From NCBI GenBank assembly GCA_016490735.1, contig JAEMWC010000553.1:378001-442000 (forward strand): a stretch of 64,000 nucleotides of DNA. The letters are read 5' to 3'. Below the pieces are notes generated by a model. That model was not told where the DNA came from, made no database searches, and saw only the letters and a list, made by a program, of their open reading frames with translations. Of this stretch, positions 22,366 through 32,260 are shown piece by piece. Every line of letters begins with the position of its first letter. Position 1 is the stretch's first letter. Made by a program: the position numbers and the translations under genes. This DNA is from Pachyseris speciosa (Eukaryota; Cnidaria; Anthozoa; Scleractinia; Pachyseridae).

Positions 22366-23361
22366 ATCTTCCCTGAGGGACCAGTCTCAAGATTGTCGTG
22401 TATTTCATTTCATGAGGACCTCTAACGAATGATGTTTAAACAAGGAATTCTTAGAACTCAGGATTTAGTTACATATTCAGGCACCGCACAGGGGAGGGAC
22501 TGGGGGGCTAACCCCCCTCACTTTTCAACAGTAAAACGTAAGTAATACTTAAAACTCGAAGTTACTTTTCTATTTAACGTTTTATCGAAAACTGATTATT
22601 CTTATTTTAAAACACCACTGTTTTGTTGCCGAAAGTATTTTTTAATTTTTAATGCATTTCCAGCCATTTCAGAGGACTTTTCAGGTGGAGCATGCCCCCG
22701 GATCCCCCCAGTTGACTCACGCTAACGCGTTCCAAGTGAGCCCCCCCCCCTCACCCCTACCAGTTGCAAACTTGCTGCGCGGGCCCCGATATTTGACCAC
22801 TGTATAAAGATTTGCTTTGGTATTATTTCTGTAAGGCTAATGTTCAGTTCTGTTTTGGGCAATTAATAAATGTTAAAATGCAATTTTACAGTTCACAGCT
22901 GTATAAGATTCAGCTAAATGGCTTCTGATTGAATTGAAAGATATGGTTTTCCACCAAAACACAAGTTCTTTATTAGCATCTAACATAATGTTGTATTGAT
23001 TTAAGTGAATAAGAAAGAAAACAGTTTATCTTGTTTGATTAATTTATGCGTGCATGCAGCAGCTTGTTTTCAAATTTTAAAGCAATGCTTTTGATGAGAT
23101 ACAACTTTAAATTTTGTTGCAAGTCACTACTAATGCAAAATTATCAAATACTGAGCTTCAAATGATTGCTGGTCACCTTTTGAAGGAGCCATCTTGAATT
23201 TCAGAGGAGACTGGTAATAAATGAGCCGCTTTGGTCAGCAGCTACACTAGTGCAGTGCAGGCTCAAAGAAAAACCGTTGGTGAGAAATTGGTGAGATTTT
23301 CACGATAAGAGTTCGTTTCGGGTGTTTTCTACTGGAGTTATGTTTCTTTTAAGCTTAAACA
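22366..23361. other. Stretch between GATC array and possible first exon
   Basis: Contains a C-run (22740-22751) and common-repeat-like sequence at about 22480-22790. No coding domain was recognised. 23210-23360 could serve as the upstream region of the possible gene starting at 23362. Confidence 0.35.
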
Positions 23362-23880
23362 ATGGTTGTTCAAGACAAGAAGACTAAGATCACTACCCAT
23401 TTGAAACAGGTAAGCCTTATTTTAACCCAAATGATATGAATTTTGGTGAAAGATCGGCTTAGAAATTCGGTTCTGCAGTACGTGTATTTAAGTTCAAGCT
23501 TATAGGTCAACCATGTGATTTTCTTCAAGCTACATTTGAGGCTGTGAGACTGTTCTTTTTGCTAGGCCTCTTCGTGACATGATTCGAAATTTTTAAGCGA
23601 AATGGCAGACAATTTGAGTCGTACTGGCACTCTTAGATGCCTTCCATGGTGATTCAGACTCACTCATTGCGTGTCCTGTTTGAGTGGGCATGATCTTAAT
23701 TTGCAACTAAATGATCATGAAGTTGAAGATGACTTCATAGAGTACTAAGAGTAGAACTGTTGACTTAATAATACAGTGAACTCACCAAGAAGACTGATTT
23801 AAAGCACACAATGTTTTCTTTTGATGTAGATGTTCAACTCAGCTGTTGTGGAAACTCAGGACTTCAACTTCACAGTCAGA
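23362..23880 (+). CDS. Possible two-exon 5' end of an unrecognised gene
   Basis: ATG 23362 opens 16 codons (MVVQDKKTKITTHLKQ), ending exactly at CAG|GTAAGCC (donor after 23409). A TGTAG acceptor (ending 23829) is followed by an in-phase stretch, 'MFNSAVVETQDFNFTVR', to 23880, where AGA|GTAATT could be a second donor. Splice signals and phase (0-0) fit, but the total is 33 codons and I recognise no domain. Any further exons would lie beyond 24 kb, where a Penelope-like element has inserted. It sits between the two GATC arrays, so it could be what is left of the cargo or transposase gene of the mirrored structure. The call is speculative. Confidence 0.25.
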
Positions 23881-24474
23881 GTAATTATTAAATGCTTCTC
23901 AATAAGCTAAGTTTCGTGTTACTTTTAATTCTAAATGTGGTAGCACACTGCTTTGCTTAATCTTTTAAATCATAACTTCTTGTAGTAGCCAGTTTAAAAT
24001 GAATGTGAAGTTCAAAATAATTATAACTTGAAGATTTCAAGCTAAAAAGCCTTCTTGACATAGGATGGTCCTATGCATTAAGTAAATTTTCCCAGATGTT
24101 TTTCCTAGCTTAAGGTATTTTCAGACATACCCATACTAAATAAAACTAAGTCTGCTTTATTATTCAAGTTTTCTTAAGCTATATTTGCAAGGTTCATCTC
24201 CTGCCATTAAGCAAATTCAGACCTTGAAAATTCCCTTGTTGTTTGAAATGTCACAACTTCATAAGGTGGCCTTGGAATTCCTTTACTTTTTAAATTGAAC
24301 TTAGTAGTATACTTATGAAATTCTGAATGAATTCCAAATCAAAGCTCTCTTAACTTGGAATTCTTATACGGAAGTTAAAAAGGCTTCATTGTTTTGCTTT
24401 GCTTAAGTTTGCTTGATACATTTAGACTGTTTTAAAATTATTTGAAGGGAATCAAACTAGCTCTTGTTTTCATG
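23881..24474. other. Intron-like stretch left of Penelope insertion
   Basis: AT-rich, no domain or repeat boundary. It ends with the target duplication 'cttgttttcatg' (24463-24474). Confidence 0.4.
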
Positions 24475-24757
24475 TCAAATGTTCAAGCAAGCAACCGTGG
24501 ACAATAATCCTGCTGGTATACGTTGGATCAAACTGGTGATCTGATCGGCGTAATAAAATCAACAGAGAGTATAAAAGCAAGGGCCGATACAACGTAGAAT
24601 GGTTTTAAGTTTTGTGTACTATATTTCGGCTGGCCAAACCAGCCTTCTTCAGGTACAATGAGAATTTACATTGGAATGGGTGTTTATGTAGTTATATACC
24701 GGAAACACGTAAAACTAAAATGATTGACAGTGTAAAATAAAATACTAGAAAAAAGGT

Positions 24758-26791
24758 TTAAGAAAAGATAAACCTATAAGAAAAAATTAAGTAATATGTT
24801 TCTTCGCGGATGTTAAGACCTTCAGGATCAATTGTTCTGCCTTTTGAAATTAAAAAAGCTTCCCTGGCCTTACGGATTGAGTCTCTGTTAGAAAATATTT
24901 TCTCAATGGGGATTAATTGCATGTCATTAGCAGTGTGGTTAGGAGAGGAGAGGAAATGTTCCGCGACTGTGGTAGGTTTAGATTTGGTGTTAGGGTTATC
25001 TATGGTACGGCGGTGTTCATTAAATCGGTCTTTTAAACGTCGTTTAGTCTCTCCTATGTATTGTAAATTACAGCGGTTGCATTGAATCATGTAAATGAGG
25101 TTTTTAGTGTCACAGATCAGGTTAGATTTAATATGGCGCGTTTCACCTGTAGAAGAGAAAGTATAGCTTGTGAGTCCATCTGAAATGTAGGGACAAGTAG
25201 CGCAATTTTTACCGCAACGGAAACAACCGGAAGGGAGTTGTAGGTGTGAATTAGTAGAATTAGAAGAAAGTTTAGCTGTGACTAGTAAATCACGGAGATT
25301 AGGGCAACGTCTGAAGGCAACAACAGGCAAATGCTGAAAAATGTTTTTGCAGCGGTTAGAAGATAGCAGTAAATTGTAATGTTTTTTGATGATGCTAGAG
25401 ATGTGAGGAAGTGATGGATTGAAGGTCGTTATAAAAGGTATACGTTTCGGTTTGTTGACGTCTTTGGTTTGTAAAGTGAGTCTGCGGGGGATGTCGGCGG
25501 CACGTTGTATTTGTTTAGTGATGAAATTGCGGCTGTAATTGCGTTTGAGAAGATATGTAGTAAGTTGAGCAGCGCGAGTATTAAACGTTTCGTCGGTAGA
25601 ACAAATACGTCGTAAACGGAGTGCTAGACTGAAAGGAATGGCTTTTTTAGTATGCATTGGATGGCAAGAAGAATAGAGTAAGTGTTGGTGCTTGTCTGTA
25701 GGTTTAGTATAGAGGTCGGTACAGATATGACCGTCGTTGGTTAATGAGACATTAACGTCAAGGAAAGGTACGCTAGTAAAAGAGTGTGAACTGGTGAATT
25801 TTATGGTAGGGTGAACGTTGTTAAGATAATCGATGAAAATTTTTAAATTATCCAGACCTTCAGTCCAGATCATAAAAATATCATCGATATATCGCAGCCA
25901 CGTGTGGGGTTGAAAAGGGGCATTTTCCAAGGCGTTGGCCTCGAAATACCCAAGAAAAAGGTTAGCAAAAGAAGGGGCCATTTTAGTGCCCATGGCTGTG
26001 CCGTGGACTTGAAGGTAGTGGTTATCATTAAAAGAAAAGTTGTTCATGGTGAGAATCATGGGAATGAGGTCACAAAGTGTGCCGGTGGGAATGATATTGT
26101 GAGGGGAAGTACGTATAAAGTGATCACAGGCATTAATACCTTCATTATGTGGAATATTAGTATATAATGATGAAACATCAAGTGTAACTAATAGTGAGTT
26201 AGCGGGTAAATTACCGATGGTAAGTAATTTGTTAAGGAAATCGTTAGTATCTTTAACAAAGGATGGTAGTTTATGAACTAAAGGTTGAAGGTAGTAGTCA
26301 ACGAACTGGGATATACGTTCAGTAGGATGGCTGTTAGATGAAACAATAGGGCGTCCTGGATTGCCGGGTTTATGTATTTTAGGAAGAATGTAATAACGTC
26401 CTGGTTTTACGTCAGTCTGTATAAGGTATTGTTTGGTTTTGTCGTCGATAAGTTTGTCATGATGCATTCTGTTAACATAAACAGTGACCCGTTTTTGTAT
26501 GTCGGCAGTGATGTCTTCGTTTAAGTGTTGGTAGAATTTGGTGTCATTAAGTTGTCTGTTGCATTCGTCGATGTACCAAGTTTTGTCCATAACAACAGTA
26601 CCAGAACCTTTGTCAGCGGGTTTTATAATTATGTCTTGTCGTTGTTTGAGTTGGTGTATGGCTTGGCGTTCTGTTTCTGTGAGGTTGTCACGAATGGGTT
26701 TAGGTTTAGAGGTGGTTATGTCCAGTTTAACAGCGTCTAAAAAAGTGTTAAGAGCTTGTTCTCTGTCGTTGGGGGGGGGGGGGGGTTCCAA
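24758..26791 (-). CDS. Penelope-like element reverse transcriptase/GIY-YIG endonuclease
   Basis: A 677-codon uninterrupted frame. PLE RTs copy RNA at a nicked target; the GIY-YIG domain makes the nick. Visible blocks in order: 'IIKPADKGSGTVVMD' (about residues 55-70), 'KIHKPGNPGRPIVS', first catalytic Asp in 'LVTLDVSSLYTNIPH', 'HGTAMGTKMAPSFANLFL', and the YIDD box in 'LRYIDDIFMIW'. These are followed by the thumb, the Cys motif 'CFRCGKNCATC', and a GIY-YIG core 'LIYMIQCNRC' plus 'LQYIGETKRRLKDRFNEH' with Arg and the later Glu region 'AREAFLI'. The N-terminal part of the protein continues in another frame upstream (26737-27276), separated by a C-run, so the ATG at 26791 is probably not the native start. 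Confidence 0.9.
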   Translation of the reverse strand: MEPPPPPNDREQALNTFLDAVKLDITTSKPKPIRDNLTETERQAIHQLKQRQDIIIKPADKGSGTVVMDKTWYIDECNRQLNDTKFYQHLNEDITADIQKRVTVYVNRMHHDKLIDDKTKQYLIQTDVKPGRYYILPKIHKPGNPGRPIVSSNSHPTERISQFVDYYLQPLVHKLPSFVKDTNDFLNKLLTIGNLPANSLLVTLDVSSLYTNIPHNEGINACDHFIRTSPHNIIPTGTLCDLIPMILTMNNFSFNDNHYLQVHGTAMGTKMAPSFANLFLGYFEANALENAPFQPHTWLRYIDDIFMIWTEGLDNLKIFIDYLNNVHPTIKFTSSHSFTSVPFLDVNVSLTNDGHICTDLYTKPTDKHQHLLYSSCHPMHTKKAIPFSLALRLRRICSTDETFNTRAAQLTTYLLKRNYSRNFITKQIQRAADIPRRLTLQTKDVNKPKRIPFITTFNPSLPHISSIIKKHYNLLLSSNRCKNIFQHLPVVAFRRCPNLRDLLVTAKLSSNSTNSHLQLPSGCFRCGKNCATCPYISDGLTSYTFSSTGETRHIKSNLICDTKNLIYMIQCNRCNLQYIGETKRRLKDRFNEHRRTIDNPNTKSKPTTVAEHFLSSPNHTANDMQLIPIEKIFSNRDSIRKAREAFLISKGRTIDPEGLNIREETYYLIFSYRFIFS

Positions 26792-27276
26792 GTACTTTTG
26801 TTATGGAAGGGATTGTGGTCTTCGTTGGAGTTGGGTGTGTTAGTGTTATCGTCGAAAAAATACTCGGTTAGTCGCATACGTCGTGAAAAGTCATAAATGT
26901 CAGCTGAAATTTCCGACCAGTTTATGTGTCGTGGTGTGGGGCAAAATGTGAGTCCACGTGAAAGAACAGATTTCTCGTCAGTAGATAGAGAACAGCTGGA
27001 GAGATTAATGACAGAAGAATTATCTAGTTGAGGGTTAACAGGTTTAGTTTTGCGACGAGAGCGTGTACGTGTGCGGGTGACAGTGGGAGAATGAGCTGAG
27101 TTGGAGACGTTATCAGCAAGATTAGGTGGTATGTTATCAGTATTAGTATCGACCTGTGAGTTAAGGCGATTATGGACAAGATTGTGGTTAATGATACAGC
27201 GCCGGCGGATGGGAGTGGTCTTTTTAATTTGGCCGGCGGCGGATGGGAGTGGTCTGGATAATTTAAAAATTTTCAT
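26737..27276 (-). pseudogene. N-terminal part of the same PLE protein, out of frame at a C-run
   Basis: Contains 'VLSRGLTFCPTP' and 'IYDFSRRMRLTEYFFDD', segments that precede the RT in Penelope-like proteins and are matched by 'LAKRLKFIPTP' and 'FARRMRLQ' in the element at 15.5 kb. It ends in 'WNPPPPPTTENK', encoded by the G/C homopolymer at 26770-26785, where the main frame resumes as 'EPPPPPNDREQALNTF'. A length change in this run (biological or sequencing) would restore one frame. Its first ~25 residues are encoded at the inverted junction, so the original start may be lost. Confidence 0.75.
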
Positions 27277-28351
27277 CGATTATCTTAACAACGTTCACCC
27301 TACCATAAAATTCACCAGTTCACACTCTTTTACTAGCGTACCTTTCCTTGACGTTAATGTCTCATTAACCAACGACGGTCATATCTGTACCGACCTCTAT
27401 ACTAAACCTACAGACAAGCACCAACACTTACTCTATTCTTCTTGCCATCCAATGCATACTAAAAAAGCCATTCCTTTCAGTCTAGCACTCCGTTTACGAC
27501 GTATTTGTTCTACCGACGAAACGTTTAATACTCGCGCTGCTCAACTTACTACATATCTTCTCAAACGCAATTACAGCCGCAATTTCATCACTAAACAAAT
27601 ACAACGTGCCGCCGACATCCCCCGCAGACTCACTTTACAAACCAAAGACGTCAACAAACCGAAACGTATACCTTTTATAACGACCTTCAATCCATCACTT
27701 CCTCACATCTCTAGCATCATCAAAAAACATTACAATTTACTGCTATCTTCTAACCGCTGCAAAAACATTTTTCAGCATTTGCCTGTTGTTGCCTTCAGAC
27801 GTTGCCCTAATCTCCGTGATTTACTAGTCACAGCTAAACTTTCTTCTAATTCTACTAATTCACACCTACAACTCCCTTCCGGTTGTTTCCGTTGCGGTAA
27901 AAATTGCGCTACTTGTCCCTACATTTCAGATGGACTCACAAGCTATACTTTCTCTTCTACAGGTGAAACGCGCCATATTAAATCTAACCTGATCTGTGAC
28001 ACTAAAAACCTCATTTACATGATTCAATGCAACCGCTGTAATCTACAATACATAGGAGAGACTAAACGACGTTTAAAAGACCGATTTAATGAACACCGCC
28101 GTACCATAGATAACCCTAACACCAAATCTAAACCTACCACAGTCGCGGAACATTTCCTCTCCTCTCCTAACCACACTGCTAATGACATGCAATTAATCCC
28201 CATTGAGAAAATATTTTCTAACAGAGACTCAATCCGTAAGGCCAGGGAAGCTTTTTTAATTTCAAAAGGCAGAACAATTGATCCTGAAGGTCTTAACATC
28301 CGCGAAGAAACATATTACTTAATTTTTTCTTATAGGTTTATCTTTTCTTAA
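27250..28351 (+). pseudogene. 5'-truncated inverted copy of the PLE RT/GIY-YIG protein
   Basis: The plus-strand frame reads from 'LDNLKIFIDYLNNVHPTIKF' to the C-terminus with Cys motif and GIY-YIG domain intact, the same sequence as residues ~313-677 of the minus-strand protein. It lacks the whole catalytic palm. The open frame upstream to 27101 is antisense to the N-terminal part of the minus copy and is not a real extension. Confidence 0.85.
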
Positions 28352-28632
28352 ACCTTTTTTCTAGTATTTTATTTTACACTGTCAATCATTTTAGTTTTAC
28401 GTGTTTCCGGTATATAACTACATAAACACCCCTTCCAATGTAAATTCTCATTGTACCTGAAGAAGGCTGGTTTGGCCAGCCGAAATATAGTACACAAAAC
28501 TTAAAACCATTCTACGTTGTATCGGCCCTTGCTTTTATACTCCTTGTTTTCATGCACGCCAAGTTCTTCTCATATACTTTACAGAGACATTTGCTTTAAT
28601 TAAAGGTATTTAAAAAGAGTTACCGGCAGTAT

Positions 28633-28929
28633 TTCCCTACTAGCAGAGGCCTCTTTTCCTTGTATTGAGCATGCTGGGTAAATGAGACCTCTGCCATGGG
28701 TCCAAACGGTCTGTGTTGAACATGTGCCGCAGTTTCTTAGTGACTGAAGAATCACGTGATGCTTTTAGCACGTGATCAAATGACAAACAATACATGGAGC
28801 ATGCGTTTTAAATCTTCTCGTCCACGAACTCGGACAGCGGCTTAATCAAAGACCGTTTCGACCCATGGCAGAGGTCTCTTTCTTCCCGCACGCTTAATAC
28901 ATGGAAAAGAGGCCTCTGGTAGCAGGGAA
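28633..28929. mobile_element. MITE with ~65-bp TIRs and 9-bp TSD
   Basis: Ends 'ttccctactagcagaggcc' and the inverse of 'ggcctctggtagcagggaa'; the inverted homology runs on past 'gagacctctgccatgggt'. A perfect 9-bp duplication 'cggcagtat' flanks it (28624-28632 and 28930-28938). Nine-bp duplications are typical of MULE-type transposition. No coding. Confidence 0.88.
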
Positions 28930-28938
28930 CGGCAGTAT

Positions 28939-30237
28939 ATATCATTCAAAGGAAATGAATAAAAGTAGTTTTCGCTGAAAAAAAAAAAAAGAGAACAGTC
29001 AGAAAAATAAGTCAAAAAGCTGTTTCGTAGTTGGCCTTTCTGTCTAATCTTGTAATTTTTTAAAAATTGATTTGTTGCGATATTTTCTATAATATATTAA
29101 AAAATATACTTGACTTATAAGAGTAGCATCAAAAATGGGAGACCTCACTATGTGCACGCAGTGCATTATGGATGATTCAGGTCCCAAAATACAATATTAA
29201 TTTAAGAACAGAGGATTAAGAACTGCAATAGAGAGCATTGAAGGGAAGATAATCTGTGGCATCCTTTCATAGTGCAATTAGTTGTGGTTTAAAAATTTCA
29301 AAATTACTAAATACTAAATTCCTGGATGTTGAAATCTTATTTCTGGAATCATATGGAGACTTTATTGGCAAAAACCAGGTCCATTATTTGTTCCAGTTTT
29401 AGCTACACACTGTATGTGTGACTCTATCAGTATATTAGAAATGTCACAGAAAGTCTTGTCTCCAACCGTAATTATAAGTGGTTGCAAATGGTTACATTTG
29501 CCAGATATTAGGCAGTCAGTGAACCAAAAGGGCTAATGATTTAAAAGAAAGGATAATCTGTGACATCCTTTTACAGCACAATCAGTTGTAGTTTAAACAT
29601 TTCAAGATCAGTAAAAAAAATACTTAATTCCTGGAAGCTGAAATCCAAGTTTCTGGTTCCAGAGCTTTTAATGTATGACCAATTAACTTACTAGGTAAAT
29701 ACCTTGCATTGAATCTCTGTTGTTTTCCAGTTTTAGTTATGACTATCTGACTGTGTTATAAATAGAATTGTAACAAAATGTCTTGTCCTAACCACCAGTC
29801 ATGAGCAAAAGTAACGTATTCATACAACATCATTAATGCCTATAAAGTTTGATACAGAATACCAGTACACAATATCACACAGGCAAAAAGTTACAGTTGC
29901 TAATACAAGCATTATATATAGAAACATTTAATGTGTACTTTTAAATTTGAATTATGTTACTTGTATCATTTAAGGCGGTCTCTTCAGCCAATGCTTTTTA
30001 GCAGAGAATCAGTAAGATTATATCTGAAACAAATAAGTTGCAGTTGCTAAATACAAGCTTTATATTTGTTCTTCAGCAGAGAAGAGTTATCTCAAAAGAA
30101 AACCTGTTTAAAAGGTCTTCAATGTTTAATATATATTGTACAATGACTATTATTAGAAACCTTTAAGGAGTATACAAATCTTATTACATTGTATGCTACT
30201 CAAACAACTGGTTCCTTGATTATCTCTACAAAATTAT
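28939..30237. other. Intron-like stretch, nothing recognised
   Basis: AT-rich. An internally repeated phrase ('agataatctgtggcatccttt' type) occurs near 29248 and 29550 with similar flanks ('caatYagttgtRgtttaaa'), suggesting an old local duplication of about 300 bp. No coding domain. Confidence 0.4.
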
Positions 30238-30545
30238 GCAGGGTCTTTAAAGGGGGCCTTGAGGATCCTTGCAGGGACCTTGAGGATCCCTGCAGGGACC
30301 TTGAGGATCCCTGCAGTGACCTTGAGGATCTTTGCAGGGACCTTGAGGATCCCTGCAGGGACCTTGAGGATCCTTGCAGGAACCTTGAGGATCCTTGCAG
30401 GGACCTTGAGGATCCCTGCAGGGACCTTGAGGATCTTTTGAAGATTATGCAAGATCCCTGAAGATCTTTATTAAGATCCTCGCGGATCTTTCATAAGATC
30501 CACGCCAGATCCTAGTGCAGATCTTCAAAGATCCTTCAAGATCCT
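30238..30545. repeat. GATC-rich tandem array, 21-bp unit
   Basis: About eight 21-bp units of type 'ccttgaggatccctgcaggga' from 30257 to 30440, followed by irregular AGATC/GGATC words to 30545. Because 21 is a multiple of 3, all frames stay open and give heptad-like repeats; these are not genes. It shares the GGATC core with the array at 21.2-22.4 kb. Confidence 0.9.
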
Positions 30546-30698
30546 GTCAGGTTTTTCACCAGGGTTACACCGAGGTAAACCCGAAAAATGCTAATTTTGC
30601 CGATAAAATGAAAGCCCATACGTCTGTAGTTGCCGGTCACTTCAGGCCACTCCTACCACTGACAGAATTGTATAGTCGCGTCATGTTAGTGTTCACTA

Positions 30699-30908
30699 TA
30701 ATAGACCTTTTAAGCTTGTAGATTTTGTTTTCTCAATGTAGACCACGTGATGTTACCCTAGAGAACTGTTTCTTTGAAATTTCGCCTTATTCATGTGCAT
30801 GTGTACGCATAATTATTTACGAAAAGACAAAAGGCAAACCCCCTTGGGAAGATCACATGGTCTTCATTGGGAAAACAAATTCTACAAGCTGAAAAGGTCT
30901 ATTATTGG
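30699..30908. mobile_element. Foldback MITE with ~60-bp inverted ends
   Basis: 'aatagaccttttaagcttgtagattttg' at the left is mirrored by 'aaattctacaagctgaaaaggtctatt' at the right, with further inverse matching through 'gaccacgtgat' and 'atcacatggtc'. It sits exactly where the inverted U copy stops, at 'ccaataata', so it interrupts or borders that unit. TSD not clear. Confidence 0.75.
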
Positions 30909-32260
30909 AAACAGTGTGATGGACTGAAATAATATTGAAGGAATTCCTTGTTTTTTTTTTGCTATTCACCGATTAGATACTTATTGCAAAAACAGAATTT
31001 TTTCTTATTTATTTGTTCCGTCCCCTCCCACATTTTATTCCCTCCCCTCCCATCCCATGACACAACAAACAAACCAATTAGCATAGTCACGTTCAATGTA
31101 ACGCAAGACAGCAGGCGAAGTTATTCTTGTTAGTTTAATATAACGGTCCGCGATGTTGAGTTTGTAGCTTGGAAACTTTGAATACCGAAGCCGCATGAAA
31201 ACCATCAATGGTGAAAAGAAAATTGCAGAAAGTAGTGCCATTGAATAGGGTCGCTTGTGTTTGCTGGAAGCATTCAGAGCATTTTCTCCGTGGGCAGGCC
31301 GTGAGTGTATGTTTGCATGTGGTTGTTTCAAAATTATTAGCATAATGTATTTTATGTTTGTGTGTCCCCTCAAGATGCATATCATATCTACAATTACCAA
31401 ATTGCAAAACTTTAACTTTAGAATTTGATATTTTCCATCTCGTGGTTCACAACGTGAATTAGCGAAATTATTCAATAGACTACTTACAACCGCCAATGTT
31501 TACTTTGTGGGTCTCGCAAGCCATAAAGACTGATTACCTTTATGCAGCTTTTTACCACAACACAAGATTTCTATTGCATACAATCATTAAAGGAAGTTAA
31601 GGCTCATTGTTTAGAAGGCCAGTAAAAGAATCTGAACGGGAAAAAAATATCTTTTCGTCGATTTTTAGAATTATGCAAATGACTTTGACACCAACGATAA
31701 TTATGTAAACACATGGATTTTCGTCAATTTTGAGCTCGTGGTGTGTGGAAGCTAAGGTGATACCCGCCGGTTTGAAGCAATATACCAGTTTACTGGAGTA
31801 TAGAATTTGCTCTGATGTGGTTTTTTTATCACGATTTAGACCAAACTTTTGAGATTTCTTTCCTTTCATTCGGTTAGTTTTCGATATGCAAATTAAGGCT
31901 CAAGAGAAGGGTGTCTTTTAATCACGCTGGAATGCGTAAGATTTTCTTGTAAGTTTCTACATTTTGTCTGTGAACTAACTGAATACATCTTGTAACTTGT
32001 AGCATAATAGAATTCAGTGAGCTAGATTTTTGCAGTCAGAGCGCGCTTGACAAAATCTGTGAAATTTACACTTTCGATCACTATCAGTTCGGGCAGGGGA
32101 GCCAAAATTCAATTTGGTCCTGTGGCGGCGCAAAAATAGAGAATTGGAAAATAATTATAGCATTTTTTAAACATGTGTACCAAACCCTTTTTATCGTAAA
32201 AAATAAAGGAAAACTTTTTTGGTCGCCAACGGGACTGGCTCTTAAGACTCGGTTGCATTA
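30905..32260 (-). repeat. Unit U, inverted right copy
   Basis: Reverse complement of 12720-13616, plus the internal block (about 31090-31590) that the left copy has lost and that 17498-17985 retains. Its outer edge is 'gagtcttaagagccagtcccg' read on the minus strand, the counterpart of 12725. No gene is encoded. Confidence 0.85.

Larger units (their letters stand above)
24475..28542. mobile_element. Penelope-like element (RT + GIY-YIG), head-to-head pair with 12-bp TSD
   Basis: Flanked by a perfect direct repeat 'cttgttttcatg' (24463-24474 and 28543-28554). The minus-oriented copy is long (24475 to about 27249); the plus-oriented copy (27250-28542) repeats only its 3' 1293 bp (24567-25859 in inverse), apparently without difference over most of its length. 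The plus copy begins in the middle of the RT, at the codons for 'LDNLKIFIDYLNN'. At the junction, 'cggatgggagtggtc' occurs twice (27206 and 27240), a microhomology-like duplication. High identity of the arms points to one recent event. Confidence 0.88.

Noticed and set aside
24810..25085. 91-codon frame opposite the GIY-YIG domain
   Set aside because: Antisense shadow of the PLE gene; it appears again opposite the inverted copy at 28024-28299.
27101..27250. N-terminal extension of the plus-strand PLE copy
   Set aside because: This stretch is antisense to the minus-strand PLE N-terminus; the plus copy really begins at the inverted junction near 27250.
30189..30461. Open frames on both strands with a repeated DPCRDLE-type heptad
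   Set aside because: They are produced by the 21-bp GATC tandem unit, whose length is a multiple of three; there is no start context, splice site or conserved domain.
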